64,000 nucleotides of DNA from Streptomyces smaragdinus (lineage in GTDB: Bacteria > Actinomycetota > Actinomycetes > Streptomycetales > Streptomycetaceae), in the NCBI RefSeq assembly GCF_009604385.1, contig NZ_WEGJ01000001.1, positions 1 through 64,000 of the forward strand, written 5' to 3'. Position 1 is the stretch's first letter. The number at the start of each line of letters is the position of its first letter. Shown one piece after another: positions 43,867-52,492 of the stretch. The position numbers and the translations under genes are program-made. The notes under the pieces are model-generated. The model ran no database searches, was not told the origin of the DNA, and was given only the letters and a program-made list of their open reading frames with translations.

Positions 43867-45348
43867 GTGACACCACGACCGTTAACGGCGGTAGCCACCG
43901 CACTGGCCGCCGCGACACTACTGCTTCTGGGCAGCCTGCCCGCCCAGGCGCAGTCGTCCGACACTCGCACCACCTACAAGGTAGTTCCGTACGTCATCTC
44001 CGACCCGGCACTCGTCGAGCACCCGGACAAACTCGTCGAGGAGGTCAAGGAGCACGGAGACCTGGACCGGCTCGGCATCAAGCCGGCCACCGAGAACGGT
44101 CCTTCCCGGATCACGGGAGCGAAGGCGGCGCGGACGAAGGCGGCCGCACAGGCGACGCCGGCCGGATACGTCGTCGACTCCTCCCGGTTCCCGCGCGGCA
44201 GCGTACCCGCGGACATCTTCGACTACGCCACGCGCGACCAGTGCGACGACAACTCCGAGGCGGCGAGCGCCGACGCCGGCTGGATCAAGAACCGCTACTC
44301 GTACTGCCAGAAGCACGTGCTGTTCATGCCCGCCTTCGAATGCGGCATCTTCCCGCCCCGCTGCAGACTGAGCGGCACCTACGCCTCGACGAACACGCTG
44401 ATCGGGTACGGCAAGACCTCGGGCTACGAGTCCAATCCCGCGAGCAGCCGATGGGCGGACTTCCGCCTGAGCGTGGACAATATTCTCACCACCGGCGTGT
44501 TCTCCGGGTCCGGCGCCGATCTGGAGGCGTCCATCGAGTGCGAGGGGAACTACCTCGACGACGACTTCCCGGAGACGGACGAGAACGCCTGCTTCCCCGG
44601 TCTCAACAATGAGACCGAGAAGTCCATCAACGAATGGCGGCGAGACAGCGGGGCCCACTTCGACGTCATCTCCCAGGCCAGCGAGCCGGACATCTCGCAC
44701 GGCGCGCAGATCGGCACCGGTGTGTTCCACATCGAGTACGAGTTCGACCTGCCGTGGTACTTCCAGGCCCTCGACACCGAGAGCCCCGAGGGCGGGATGC
44801 GCTTCGACAGCGCGGTCTATCTGGGTCCCGGCAACTCCCGGATGGGCAGCGTCTTCGACCGCGCCGTCCCCGGAATGGCGTACCGGCTGGGTGACGCCGC
44901 GGTGGCGGGCGTGGCGCAGCACATCGACGACGCACGTACCGATCCGGATTCCACGGTGCCTCCGCGTGCGTTCAAGAACCTGGTGGGCGCGACGCCCGTC
45001 GCCCCGCTCCACCGGCTGCCCGGCAGCCGGCTGATGCCGGCGCAGCGGGCCCGGGTCATCGACAACCGGAACGTGTCGACCGGCTTCTGCGGCACCATCG
45101 GAATGCCGCCGCAGCCGCCGACGGGCGGCCCGTTCGACTGCGACGAGTACCCCTTCGCCTCCACCTACGAGGGCGCGGCCCGCTTCAAGTACGAGCCCGC
45201 GGACCAGCAGGCGCAATTCCGCGATCAGTTCTCGGTGCGCTGGGTCAACCGGACCGTGAACCGCGAGGCCGGAGCCCGCCTCGGACGCTGGTACGGCGTG
45301 GACCGGATCCTCGACCACGAGGAATTCTTCCTGCCGATTCAGCCGTAG
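43867..45348 (+). CDS. secreted protein with NucA/NucB-type nuclease domain
   Basis: A 493-residue exported protein. The signal peptide (TALAAATLLLLGSLPAQAQS) is followed by a long ~330-residue region with paired cysteines and no motif I recognise, then a C-terminal domain (about 350-490) carrying GPFDCDEYPFASTYEGAAR, the signature of NucA/NucB deoxyribonucleases, with the Asp-Glu pair that binds the metal. It probably degrades extracellular DNA. The start is GTG 43867 with GAGAGA upstream. The large N-terminal part is much longer than in Bacillus NucB (~140 residues) and may regulate or localise the nuclease. Confidence 0.78.
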   Translation: MTPRPLTAVATALAAATLLLLGSLPAQAQSSDTRTTYKVVPYVISDPALVEHPDKLVEEVKEHGDLDRLGIKPATENGPSRITGAKAARTKAAAQATPAGYVVDSSRFPRGSVPADIFDYATRDQCDDNSEAASADAGWIKNRYSYCQKHVLFMPAFECGIFPPRCRLSGTYASTNTLIGYGKTSGYESNPASSRWADFRLSVDNILTTGVFSGSGADLEASIECEGNYLDDDFPETDENACFPGLNNETEKSINEWRRDSGAHFDVISQASEPDISHGAQIGTGVFHIEYEFDLPWYFQALDTESPEGGMRFDSAVYLGPGNSRMGSVFDRAVPGMAYRLGDAAVAGVAQHIDDARTDPDSTVPPRAFKNLVGATPVAPLHRLPGSRLMPAQRARVIDNRNVSTGFCGTIGMPPQPPTGGPFDCDEYPFASTYEGAARFKYEPADQQAQFRDQFSVRWVNRTVNREAGARLGRWYGVDRILDHEEFFLPIQP

Positions 45349-45385
45349 GCCCGCCGGCGCATCTGCCGGCAAGCCCCATGCGGAA

Positions 45386-45427
45386 GCCCGTTGCCGGTGC
45401 GGAGCCGGATCCGCTCCGGCAACGGGC
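45386..45427. terminator. long hairpin between convergent genes
   Basis: GCCCGTTGCCGG pairs perfectly with CCGGCAACGGGC; inside it GCGGA/TCCGC continue the stem after one T-T mismatch around a 6-base loop. It lies between the nuclease stop (45348) and the convergent gene stop (45466), so it can serve both. Confidence 0.8.
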
Positions 45428-45465
45428 GCGTTCCGCACGCTTCATGCCGCATACGGCTGGTTGCC

Positions 45466-45897
45466 TCAAGCGGCCGGTTGCGCGGGCCATAGCCGTACCA
45501 GGACGTTGGGCGGGCCCTCCGGGTCTTCCCGGAGGGCGACCCGGGCCCGATGAACGCCCCGGCTCGGCACCCGCAGCACGTCCGATTCCCCGCCGGCCTC
45601 CATCTCCTCCACTCCGATGACCCCGCTGGGAAGATCCAGCCGGACCGTCTCGCGAGCGGTCCACGAAGCATCGTCCCCGGGTGGTTCGCCGTCCCAGGCC
45701 TCCAGACACAGGACCGCGGTGGCCACCAGCGGGTCCTCGATCTCCACGAACAGTGTGGACCCCGCCGCGCTCACCCAACCGCCGGTCTCATGCGGAAACG
45801 GTGGTCGCGGCCCTGTCGTCCCCTCCTCGTCGACGACGGCGAAGAGGTGATCCACCACGAGGACCTCCAGCTCCGCCCGCTCCAGCACCCGCGCCAT
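45466..45897 (-). CDS. hypothetical protein (143 aa)
   Basis: A small acidic soluble protein starting ARVLERAELEVLVVDHLFAV, with no signal peptide or membrane span and an alternating hydrophobic pattern suggesting a beta sandwich (VLRVPSRGVHRARVALRED, NVLVRLWPAQ). GGAGG lies 6 bases before ATG 45897, which fixes the start. I do not recognise the family. Its position beside a secreted nuclease invites the idea of an immunity protein, but the convergent orientation and lack of a known motif leave that unsupported. Confidence 0.6.
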   Translation of the reverse strand: MARVLERAELEVLVVDHLFAVVDEEGTTGPRPPFPHETGGWVSAAGSTLFVEIEDPLVATAVLCLEAWDGEPPGDDASWTARETVRLDLPSGVIGVEEMEAGGESDVLRVPSRGVHRARVALREDPEGPPNVLVRLWPAQPAA

Positions 45898-46022
45898 GCC
45901 GCCCTCCTTCGAAGTCACCACTCGGGGCCCACCGCTCACCATGCAACCGCATGGCTCCGGCGTCCTGCGCCAGGATCCTCGGCGATTCGCGGGCGGCATG
46001 GGCAGGGCAGTGACGGGGCCGG

Positions 46023-46199
46023 TTACGGCATGCCGTGCAGGCCCTGGGGCGGGCTGGCGTTGATGAGGCGGTTGCCGGTGCAGGTGGCGGTGAACTTCGC
46101 GAACTTTACCGTCGGGTGGGTGGCGGTGAACTCGTACGTGCCCGGGGGGACGTTCGGGAAAAGGATGCCGCCGTCGACGGTGGTCCGGCCGGCGGTCTC
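46023..46199 (-). pseudogene. 3' part of split secreted-protein gene
   Basis: A frame coding ETAGRTTVDGGILFPNVPPG, TYEFTATHPTVKFAKFTATC and TGNRLINASPPQGLHGMP, ending at 46023. It is the C-terminal 58 residues of the secreted protein whose first 189 codons lie at 55445-56011. Joining codon CCC (55447-55445) to GAG (46199-46197) restores one continuous 247-residue frame. The 9.2-kb recombinase element separates the halves. The fold resembles carboxypeptidase-regulatory-like beta sandwiches. Confidence 0.72.
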
Positions 46200-46261
46200 T
46201 AGCCACAAGGAACTGTTGCTGGGATTTCAGTGACTGTGAGTGGCTGTATGTTCACTCGTTG

Positions 46262-47788
46262 ATGATCGATGAACTTGAGGTGGAAGCCGGGCCGTTGGCG
46301 CGGTGGCAGGTGCATTGGTGTGACCCGCGGCGGGAGGTGTCGTGGTACGCGGTCGATCCGGTGCTGGCGGGCCTGCCGACGCTGGCGGAGTGGGCGCACG
46401 CGCACGGTACGCAGCCGGGGCAGCCGGTGCTGCTGCGGGCCGATGGGTGGTCGGTGCCGGAGGTCAACGGGTTCTTCGCCTCGGCGCGGATGCGTAACGC
46501 GAGCACGGGCACGCGGAGGAAGTATGCCTTCGCGGTCGCTGTCTGGCTGGGGTTCCTTGATGCGGTGGGCCGGGCCTGGCACGACGCCGACGAAGAGGAC
46601 GTCGCCGGGTTCAAGTTCTGGCGGATGACCGCCGAGGCCAACGTCCGGCGCGTGGCCGGCGGGACGGTGCTGGGCGACCTGGTCGCGATCAGCGCGTTCT
46701 ACCGTTGGGCCGGGTTCCGGTTCGGAGTGAGCGATCCGGTGGCCCGGCGGCAGGTTCCCGGTCCTGACCCGGGCTCGGTGACGGAGTCGTTCGAGGCGGG
46801 CCCGCATCTCGTACGCAGCAAGGACGTGAAGTGGCTGGACCCGGCGGGCTACGCCCGCTGGGTCGACGTCGGGCTGCGCGGACTGGACCTGCGTGGTCGG
46901 GAGATCGACGGGTGGCGGGGCCGCAACAGCCAGCGCGATTGCGCGTTTGTCGACGGGCTCTACGGCACCGGGCTGCGGCTGAGTGAGTGGGCCAGCGTCC
47001 TGCGCTTGGAGCTGCCCGCCGACGACGAGACCCGCACCTACTACACCTGTCGGCTGGCGGAGGCATGCGCCAAGGGTGGACGTGGGCGCCGGTTCTGGAT
47101 GCCGCGCAGCGTCCTGGTCGACGTCCTGGCCTACGAGGAGGGCGAGCGCGCCGCAGCGGTCCGCCGGGCTCAGCGCGTCTGCCGCTACGAGCGGCTGCCG
47201 GGGCTGCTGCTGGTCGAACGCAGGACCCGCAACCGCCGCCTGGAGATGCGCGACGCAGGCGGCCGGCGGGTGACCGTGTCGATGGACTCGCTGGACCCCG
47301 CCGCCCGCGAGAGGCTGTTCCGCCGGACCGCCGCCGGACTGGAACCGCTGGCGGTCTGGCTGAACGAGGACGGCCTTCCGCGCGCGGCGCACGGCTGGCA
47401 ACACACCTTCGACACCGGCAACGAGCGGGTCGCCCGCGCCGGGCTCACCTCGTTCGAGGCGAACGCGCACATGATGCGGCACTCGTTCGCGCTGCGCTGG
47501 TACTCGGTCGGCCGGCTGCTCTACGAGCGGCAGGTCGCGCACCTGAACGCTGAGGAGGTACGCGACTTCCGTGCCCAGTTCGGCGACACCTGGTATCTGG
47601 TCAAGACGCTGATGGGGCACGCCGACGTGACGACCACCATGGATACCTACCTGGAGCCCTTCCGCGACCTCGACGTCTCGCTGCTGATCGAGCACGCTCA
47701 CGGTTTTGCGCTGTCGGCCCTGATGGCGTCCATGTTCGCCACGCACCCGCAGGTCCTGTCCGACCCGGTCGCCGGAGAACCGTCATGA
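46262..47788 (+). CDS. tyrosine recombinase 1 of trio (TnpA-like)
   Basis: A 508-residue site-specific recombinase. An N-terminal SAM-like DNA-binding domain is followed by the catalytic domain with DGLYGTGLRLSEWASVLRLE (first Arg), MMRHSFALRWYS (His box) and LMGHADVTTTMDTYLEPFR (His and nucleophile Tyr). ATG 46262 is chosen although TTG 46259 is also possible; no ribosome site is visible, which may mean weak, regulated expression. Its stop overlaps the next start (ATGA). It is expected to cut and join the element ends together with the other two recombinases. Confidence 0.85.
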   Translation: MIDELEVEAGPLARWQVHWCDPRREVSWYAVDPVLAGLPTLAEWAHAHGTQPGQPVLLRADGWSVPEVNGFFASARMRNASTGTRRKYAFAVAVWLGFLDAVGRAWHDADEEDVAGFKFWRMTAEANVRRVAGGTVLGDLVAISAFYRWAGFRFGVSDPVARRQVPGPDPGSVTESFEAGPHLVRSKDVKWLDPAGYARWVDVGLRGLDLRGREIDGWRGRNSQRDCAFVDGLYGTGLRLSEWASVLRLELPADDETRTYYTCRLAEACAKGGRGRRFWMPRSVLVDVLAYEEGERAAAVRRAQRVCRYERLPGLLLVERRTRNRRLEMRDAGGRRVTVSMDSLDPAARERLFRRTAAGLEPLAVWLNEDGLPRAAHGWQHTFDTGNERVARAGLTSFEANAHMMRHSFALRWYSVGRLLYERQVAHLNAEEVRDFRAQFGDTWYLVKTLMGHADVTTTMDTYLEPFRDLDVSLLIEHAHGFALSALMASMFATHPQVLSDPVAGEPS

Positions 47789-49647
47789 CCCGCGCTGCAG
47801 GGCGCCCGGCTGCGCTGCCGACACCCGGATACCAAGCGCCGCAACGGTTGTTCCTCGACGACGGGCAGTGCCTGGTCCGCTTCTTCCCGGAGCGCGGCGG
47901 CCCGCCGGTCGACTACGACTTCGCCGCCTTCCCCATCACCCGCGAGCTGGTGGTGTGGCTGGCCACCGCCTTCGCCGGGGCGACCTCTCCGGCCGGGCGG
48001 CGCAGGACGACCTCCTCGGCCCTGAGCGCCTACGGTCTGCTGCGCCGATTCGCACACCACCTGGCCTCGCTCAACCGCCCGCCAGCCCATCCGGCGCAGC
48101 TTCGAGCCGCCCACCTGGAGAGCTTTCAGATGGCCGGTCTGGGCACGCCGAACCTGAACCGGGAGCTGCCGACGCTGCGCTCGGTGCTGCGGTTCGCACC
48201 CGAGGGCGCAGGGCAGGACTTCCTGGCGCGGCTGGCCAGCAAGGGCCTGGAGCGCAACTCCACGCCCGCCGCCAGCTACACGACGGCCGAGTTCGACCGC
48301 ATCACCACCACCGCGCGCTCCCAGCTCAGGCGGGCCGCCGAGCGGATCTTCGCCGGGCGGGAACTGCTGGCCCGCTGGAGGGCCGGACAGATCGACGCCG
48401 AAGCGGAGCCGCGAACCTGGCAGCACGGCGAGCTGCTGGATTACGTGGAGCGGCGCGGCGACGTCCCGCGCAGGGACACCCGCCAGCAGCCCGACCACTG
48501 CGTCCGTCCGTTCGGGGCGGGCCGGCTGATGGCGGACCTGCACCTGACCTTCTCCGACATCGGCGCGGCCGGCGTGCTGCTGCTCTGCCTGACCGGGCAG
48601 AACTACAGCACGATCGCCACCGCCACGGCGACGCACCACCGCGCCGACGGGCACACCGGGACCACCGCGACTGCGGTGGTGGACTTGGTCAAGCCGCGCC
48701 GCGGCCGGGATCGCGCACACATGCCGACCGCATTTTCCGGCAGCGCGCCCGGCGGGCCAGGCGGCAGCCCTCACCGGCAGTTCGACCTGCACACACCGTT
48801 CGGGGTCTACGCGCTGCTGGTCGATCTGGCCGGCCCAGCACGGGCGCACATCGGAACCGATCTGCTCCTGGCCTTCTTCTGCGCCAAGGGCGTGGAGAAG
48901 GCCCGCGGATTCCGCGCCGGCCTGCCCAACTCGATCCTGGCCAGCTGGAGCCGTGGCGCGAACCTGCGCGCCGACGCCCTGGGCGAGGACGGTCTTCCGG
49001 TTCCGCTCGTGGTCGACAGCCGACGGTTGCGGATGAGCTGGCTGGAGCGCCACCAGCAGCCGGTCGCGCACACGGAACGGACGCTGGCGAACGAGTATCT
49101 GGCGCGCAACCGCGGCAACCTCGCCGAGTATCAGAAGGTCGTCGCGGACGTGCTGGAGGAGCAACTGGCCGGCGCGAGGGCCGCGCAGGTCATGCGGGTG
49201 CTGACGGCCACCGATGTCGCCGAGGCCCGGGAGAGGCCCGAGGCCGTCGCCAGGCGCCACGGCCTGGAGACGGCCACCCTGAAGAAGCTGTTGGCCGGGG
49301 AACTGGACACCGTGCTGGGAGGCTGCACCGACCACCTGGCCACCCCGCACAGCCCAGCGGGCGAGCCCTGCCGGGCCTCGTTCCTGCTCTGCCTGTCCTG
49401 TCCCTGCGCCCGCGCGACTCCGGCGCACCTGCCGGTGCTGATCGCCGTCCAGGACGGACTGGAGGCCCGCAGGCAGGAGATGACGCCTCTGCGCGGGGCC
49501 GAACGCTTCGCCGGGCCCGTCGCGCAACTGGCCGACCTGCTCGCCAGCTTCCCCACCGCGACGATCGCCACGACCCGCACCGAGATCACCGCCGAGCAGC
49601 GCGCCCTGGTCGAGCGGTTCCTGACCCGAGGACTCGACCTGACATGA
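47785..49647 (+). CDS. tyrosine recombinase 2 of trio (TnpB-like)
   Basis: A 620-residue protein coupled by ATGA on both sides. The N-terminal part resembles phage-integrase DNA-binding domains (SALSAYGLLRRFAHHLASLN). In the catalytic half the usual TGxRxxE box reads LTGQNYSTIA with no arginine. Later residues RRLRMSWLERH and VAHTERTLANEYL may correspond to the Arg box and Tyr. It ends with a cysteine cluster (LLCLSCPCARATPAHLP) that could bind zinc. The size matches Tn554 TnpB (~630). It may act as a structural or degenerate partner more than a cutter. Confidence 0.78.
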   Translation: MTRAAGRPAALPTPGYQAPQRLFLDDGQCLVRFFPERGGPPVDYDFAAFPITRELVVWLATAFAGATSPAGRRRTTSSALSAYGLLRRFAHHLASLNRPPAHPAQLRAAHLESFQMAGLGTPNLNRELPTLRSVLRFAPEGAGQDFLARLASKGLERNSTPAASYTTAEFDRITTTARSQLRRAAERIFAGRELLARWRAGQIDAEAEPRTWQHGELLDYVERRGDVPRRDTRQQPDHCVRPFGAGRLMADLHLTFSDIGAAGVLLLCLTGQNYSTIATATATHHRADGHTGTTATAVVDLVKPRRGRDRAHMPTAFSGSAPGGPGGSPHRQFDLHTPFGVYALLVDLAGPARAHIGTDLLLAFFCAKGVEKARGFRAGLPNSILASWSRGANLRADALGEDGLPVPLVVDSRRLRMSWLERHQQPVAHTERTLANEYLARNRGNLAEYQKVVADVLEEQLAGARAAQVMRVLTATDVAEARERPEAVARRHGLETATLKKLLAGELDTVLGGCTDHLATPHSPAGEPCRASFLLCLSCPCARATPAHLPVLIAVQDGLEARRQEMTPLRGAERFAGPVAQLADLLASFPTATIATTRTEITAEQRALVERFLTRGLDLT

Positions 49648-50123
49648 TCCTCCCGGACACCACCCCGGCCCCATCTGCGCCTGCACTGCCCGAGCCAGAC
49701 ACCCTCGTACTGCTCAACCGGCCGTTGCGCCCCGGGACCGACCCCAGCACCCTGTCGGTCTTCGCTGATCAGCGCTGGCGCCTTTCGCCCGCCGTCTTCG
49801 AGGGCCACACCACCGCGTTTTCTATCGACTTCAGCCCCATCGCCGGGCCGTTCCTGCATACGGTCAAGACGCTTACGTGGTTGCTGCTCAACCACACCAG
49901 CGCCGGCGTCTCCACCTTCTACTTCCGTCCGCGCACGTTGGCGATCACCACCATCACCTCCATGTTCCGCAGCCTCCGGCTGTTCACCGACTGGCTCCAC
50001 GGACGCGGCCGGGCATGCTTCGGCGAGGTGTCGCTGGCCGACCTCGATGACTACGCCGCGCACGTCAAAGCAACCGAGACCAGCCATGGCCAGCGCGAGG
50101 ACCGGCTCTCGATCGTGAACCGG
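49644..50123 (+). pseudogene. tyrosine recombinase 3 of trio, 5' part
   Basis: The first 160 codons of the third recombinase (TLVLLNRPLRPGTDPSTLSV, SLRLFTDWLHGRGR), coupled to gene 2 by ATGA. The IS21-type insertion interrupts it after codons AAC-CGG at 50118-50123. Without the IS the frame runs on as SIVNRVWSYRDLLPEADRLP into 52493, giving a 721-residue protein. As it stands, the frame continues a few residues into the IS end, so the product is truncated and lacks the catalytic domain. Confidence 0.82.
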
Positions 50124-50177
50124 TGTCGGCGTACGACCTTCTCTCCCCAGTTGCGTACGATTGAACGTCCCCAGTTG

Positions 50178-50948
50178 CTAGGCCACGTTGGTGTCTCGCT
50201 CGATGGCCTGGAGTCGGTTCTTCAGCCGATAGCTGGGTCCGTTGATCGCGACGACGTCGCAGTGGTGCAGGAGGCGGTCGAGGATGGCGGTGGCCAGGAC
50301 TTCGTCGCCGAACACCTGTCCCCATTCGCTGAAGGTCTTGTTTGAGGTCAAGATGATTGACCCCTTCTCGTAGCGCTTGGAGATCACCTGGAAGACCAGG
50401 TTCGCCTCGGCCCGTTCCAGCGGCTGGTAGCCGACCTCATCGACCACGAGAACCGAGGGCCGCAGGTAGGTGCCGAGCTTGTTGACCAGGCGTCCGGCGG
50501 TCTCGGCGGCCTTGAGGTTGCGGACCATGTCGTCGAGGCTGGTGAAGTAGATCGAGTAGCCGGCCCGGCAGGCCGCGACCGCCAGCGCGACGGCGATGTG
50601 TGTCTTGCCCACCCCGGGCGGACCCAGCAGAGCCGCGTTGGCCTTGGCCTCGACGAACGACAAGGTGGCGAGGTCCTTGACCTTGCGCGGGTCGAGCTCG
50701 GGCTGGAAGGAGAAGTCGTACTCGTCCAGCGTCTTGTGGTGCGGCAGCTTCGAGAGCCGCAGGCCCTGGCGAAAGCGCCGGTCGTCGCGGACCGCCAGCT
50801 CCTCGGACAACACCAGGTCGAGGAAGTCCAGGTAGCCGAGTTTCCCCTCGTCCGCGCGGCGGGTGTACTCGTTCCAGGTCTCCGCCAGGTGGGGCAGGCC
50901 GAGCTTCGCGGCCGTGGTGCGGATGCGGGTGCCGGTCAGCTCGCTCAA
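50178..50948 (-). CDS. istB: IstB, IS21 transposition ATPase
   Basis: A 256-residue AAA+ helper ATPase that bends target DNA and stimulates the IstA transposase. Walker A is GPPGVGKTHIAVALA, Walker B LVVDEVGYQPLE, and the sensor region IILTSNKTFSEWGQVF. The N-terminal helices (TAAKLGLPHLAETWNEYTRR) are typical. The TTG start overlaps the istA stop (TTGA), so the two are coupled. Length fits the family and no damage is seen. Confidence 0.93.
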   Translation of the reverse strand: MSELTGTRIRTTAAKLGLPHLAETWNEYTRRADEGKLGYLDFLDLVLSEELAVRDDRRFRQGLRLSKLPHHKTLDEYDFSFQPELDPRKVKDLATLSFVEAKANAALLGPPGVGKTHIAVALAVAACRAGYSIYFTSLDDMVRNLKAAETAGRLVNKLGTYLRPSVLVVDEVGYQPLERAEANLVFQVISKRYEKGSIILTSNKTFSEWGQVFGDEVLATAILDRLLHHCDVVAINGPSYRLKNRLQAIERDTNVA

Positions 50949-52366
50949 GACGATTCCTTTGCAGGTCGGGGGCTGTTGAAGGGGCGGGTGCCGGTCAACT
51001 CGTCATAGACCGACAGCGGCCGGCGGCCCACCTCGATCCGGGCGGCGGCGGCCCGGTTGAGCAGGGCCTGCAGCGGACCTGCCTGATCACCCGGCGGCTG
51101 TGGCCTGGGCCGCGGCGGGTCGACGTCACCGGTGGTGGTGGCGCGGGTCTTGCCGGTGGGCAGCCCGTCCCAGTGCGCTTCGTCGACCACCCGCGCTCCA
51201 CGCCCGACCGCCCGCGGATGCGCGGCCAGCAGCGACTGCCCGTCCGGGCCGGGAACCGTCGAATGCAGCATGACCTGCGACTTGGTGGCCCGGATCTCCA
51301 CCAGCTGACGCGGACGGACCCGACGGGCAGGCACCGAGTAGAGATTGCCGCCGAACGCGATCAGACTGTCCTTGCCGACCGGCCGCAGATGCCGCTCGGC
51401 CACCACATAGACAGTCGGCGGCAGCGACTTGAGGGCCGCGTGGTCGCGGGCCGCCCGCTCGCCGATGACCTCCCGATGGGTCTTGTGGATCTGGCCTCGC
51501 CGCACCGGCACCCAGGCAGCGAAGGCGGCATCCATCTCGGGGACGGAGGCGAACGCGCGGCCGGACAACACGTGGTCGCGCACGATCAGCACCTGCCGCT
51601 CGACCCGGCCCTTGCCGGTCGGGCGGTAGGCCGCCAGCACGTCGATGTCGAAGTCGTAGTGGCCGGCGAAACCGACGGCCTCCGGATGCAGCGGCACCGC
51701 CTTGCCGGGGGCCACGTGCCGGCGCACGACTGTCTTGGTCCGGTCATAGACGATCGTCATCGGCACCCCGCCGAAGTGGGCAAACGCCCGCCGGTGGCAC
51801 TCGAAGAAGGTGCCGATGTCCTGGCTGGTGGTGAAGCAGCAGAACGGATCACGGGAGTACGACAGCGTCATGTGGAACGAATAGACCTTCGCGATCCCCA
51901 TATGGGCCAGGATCTTGCCCTCATCGCCCCAGTCGACCTGGGCCTGGGCGCCCGGGATCACCTCGAACCGGCGGTGCATCCCCGCCAGCTCCCTCGGCGT
52001 GATACCCAACTCCTCGGCGATCCGGGGCCGGGCTTCCTGGACGTAGAGCTTGACCCGCTGATAGTTGCCGGTGAAACCGTATTCACTGACCAGCCGCTCG
52101 TGGATGACCGCGGCCTTCATCAGAATCTCTGCCCGCAGCATCGAGTCGATCAGCGGCGCGAACGCGTCGACCACCCTCGCCCGCGACCGACCCGCGGGCG
52201 AACGGCGTGGCGGGGTCGCCGACCCCGATACGGACAGATACTTGCGGACCGTCTTGCGATCCAGCCCGGTCTCCCGGGCGATCTCCGACAGGCTCATCGC
52301 GCCGGACTCCAACAGGCCGCGAAAACGCCGCAACTCCAGCCAGCGATACGGATCCAAAACCACCAC
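50945..52366 (-). CDS. istA: IstA, IS21 DDE transposase
   Basis: A 473-residue transposase. The N-terminal helix-turn-helix (MSLSEIARETGLDRKTVRKY) binds the IS ends. The RNase-H-like core carries Asp in AQVDWGDEG, Asp in MTIVYDRTK and Glu in GKGRVERQVLIVRDHVL. A C-terminal beta-barrel-like domain includes FGGNLYSVPARRVRPRQLV. Start ATG 52366 leaves ~120 bases for the end repeats. Complete and apparently functional. Confidence 0.93.
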   Translation of the reverse strand: MVVLDPYRWLELRRFRGLLESGAMSLSEIARETGLDRKTVRKYLSVSGSATPPRRSPAGRSRARVVDAFAPLIDSMLRAEILMKAAVIHERLVSEYGFTGNYQRVKLYVQEARPRIAEELGITPRELAGMHRRFEVIPGAQAQVDWGDEGKILAHMGIAKVYSFHMTLSYSRDPFCCFTTSQDIGTFFECHRRAFAHFGGVPMTIVYDRTKTVVRRHVAPGKAVPLHPEAVGFAGHYDFDIDVLAAYRPTGKGRVERQVLIVRDHVLSGRAFASVPEMDAAFAAWVPVRRGQIHKTHREVIGERAARDHAALKSLPPTVYVVAERHLRPVGKDSLIAFGGNLYSVPARRVRPRQLVEIRATKSQVMLHSTVPGPDGQSLLAAHPRAVGRGARVVDEAHWDGLPTGKTRATTTGDVDPPRPRPQPPGDQAGPLQALLNRAAAARIEVGRRPLSVYDELTGTRPFNSPRPAKESS

Positions 52367-52492
52367 AGACCCCCTCCGCCACGTCGCACCGACCTGGCAG
52401 CAGAGTGCCCACCCGAAGACCTGAGCACATCAGAAACCGGCCGCGTTCATCCGTACGCGGCTGGGGACGTTCACGTGTACGCCGACAACCGG

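Larger units (their letters stand above)
50124..52487 (-). mobile_element. IS21-family insertion sequence
   Basis: A 2364-base element with istA and istB. Its ends share TGTCGGCGTAC as terminal inverted repeats (50124-50134 and the complement at 52477-52487), followed by further repeated blocks of TCCCCAG and GCGTACG type typical of IS21 ends. The target ACCGG is duplicated (50119-50123 and 52488-52492). Precise removal with one copy of ACCGG restores the third recombinase reading frame. Both transposition genes look intact, so the element could be active. Confidence 0.9.

Noticed and set aside
45466..45897. Immunity protein for the NucA/NucB nuclease
   Set aside because: Convergent with the nuclease gene, no recognised immunity family, and the nuclease looks like a general exported enzyme; kept as hypothetical.
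51173..52492. 1001-residue recombinase reading through the IS21 element
   Set aside because: This segment is antisense to istA and has no domain; the frame is open only by base composition.
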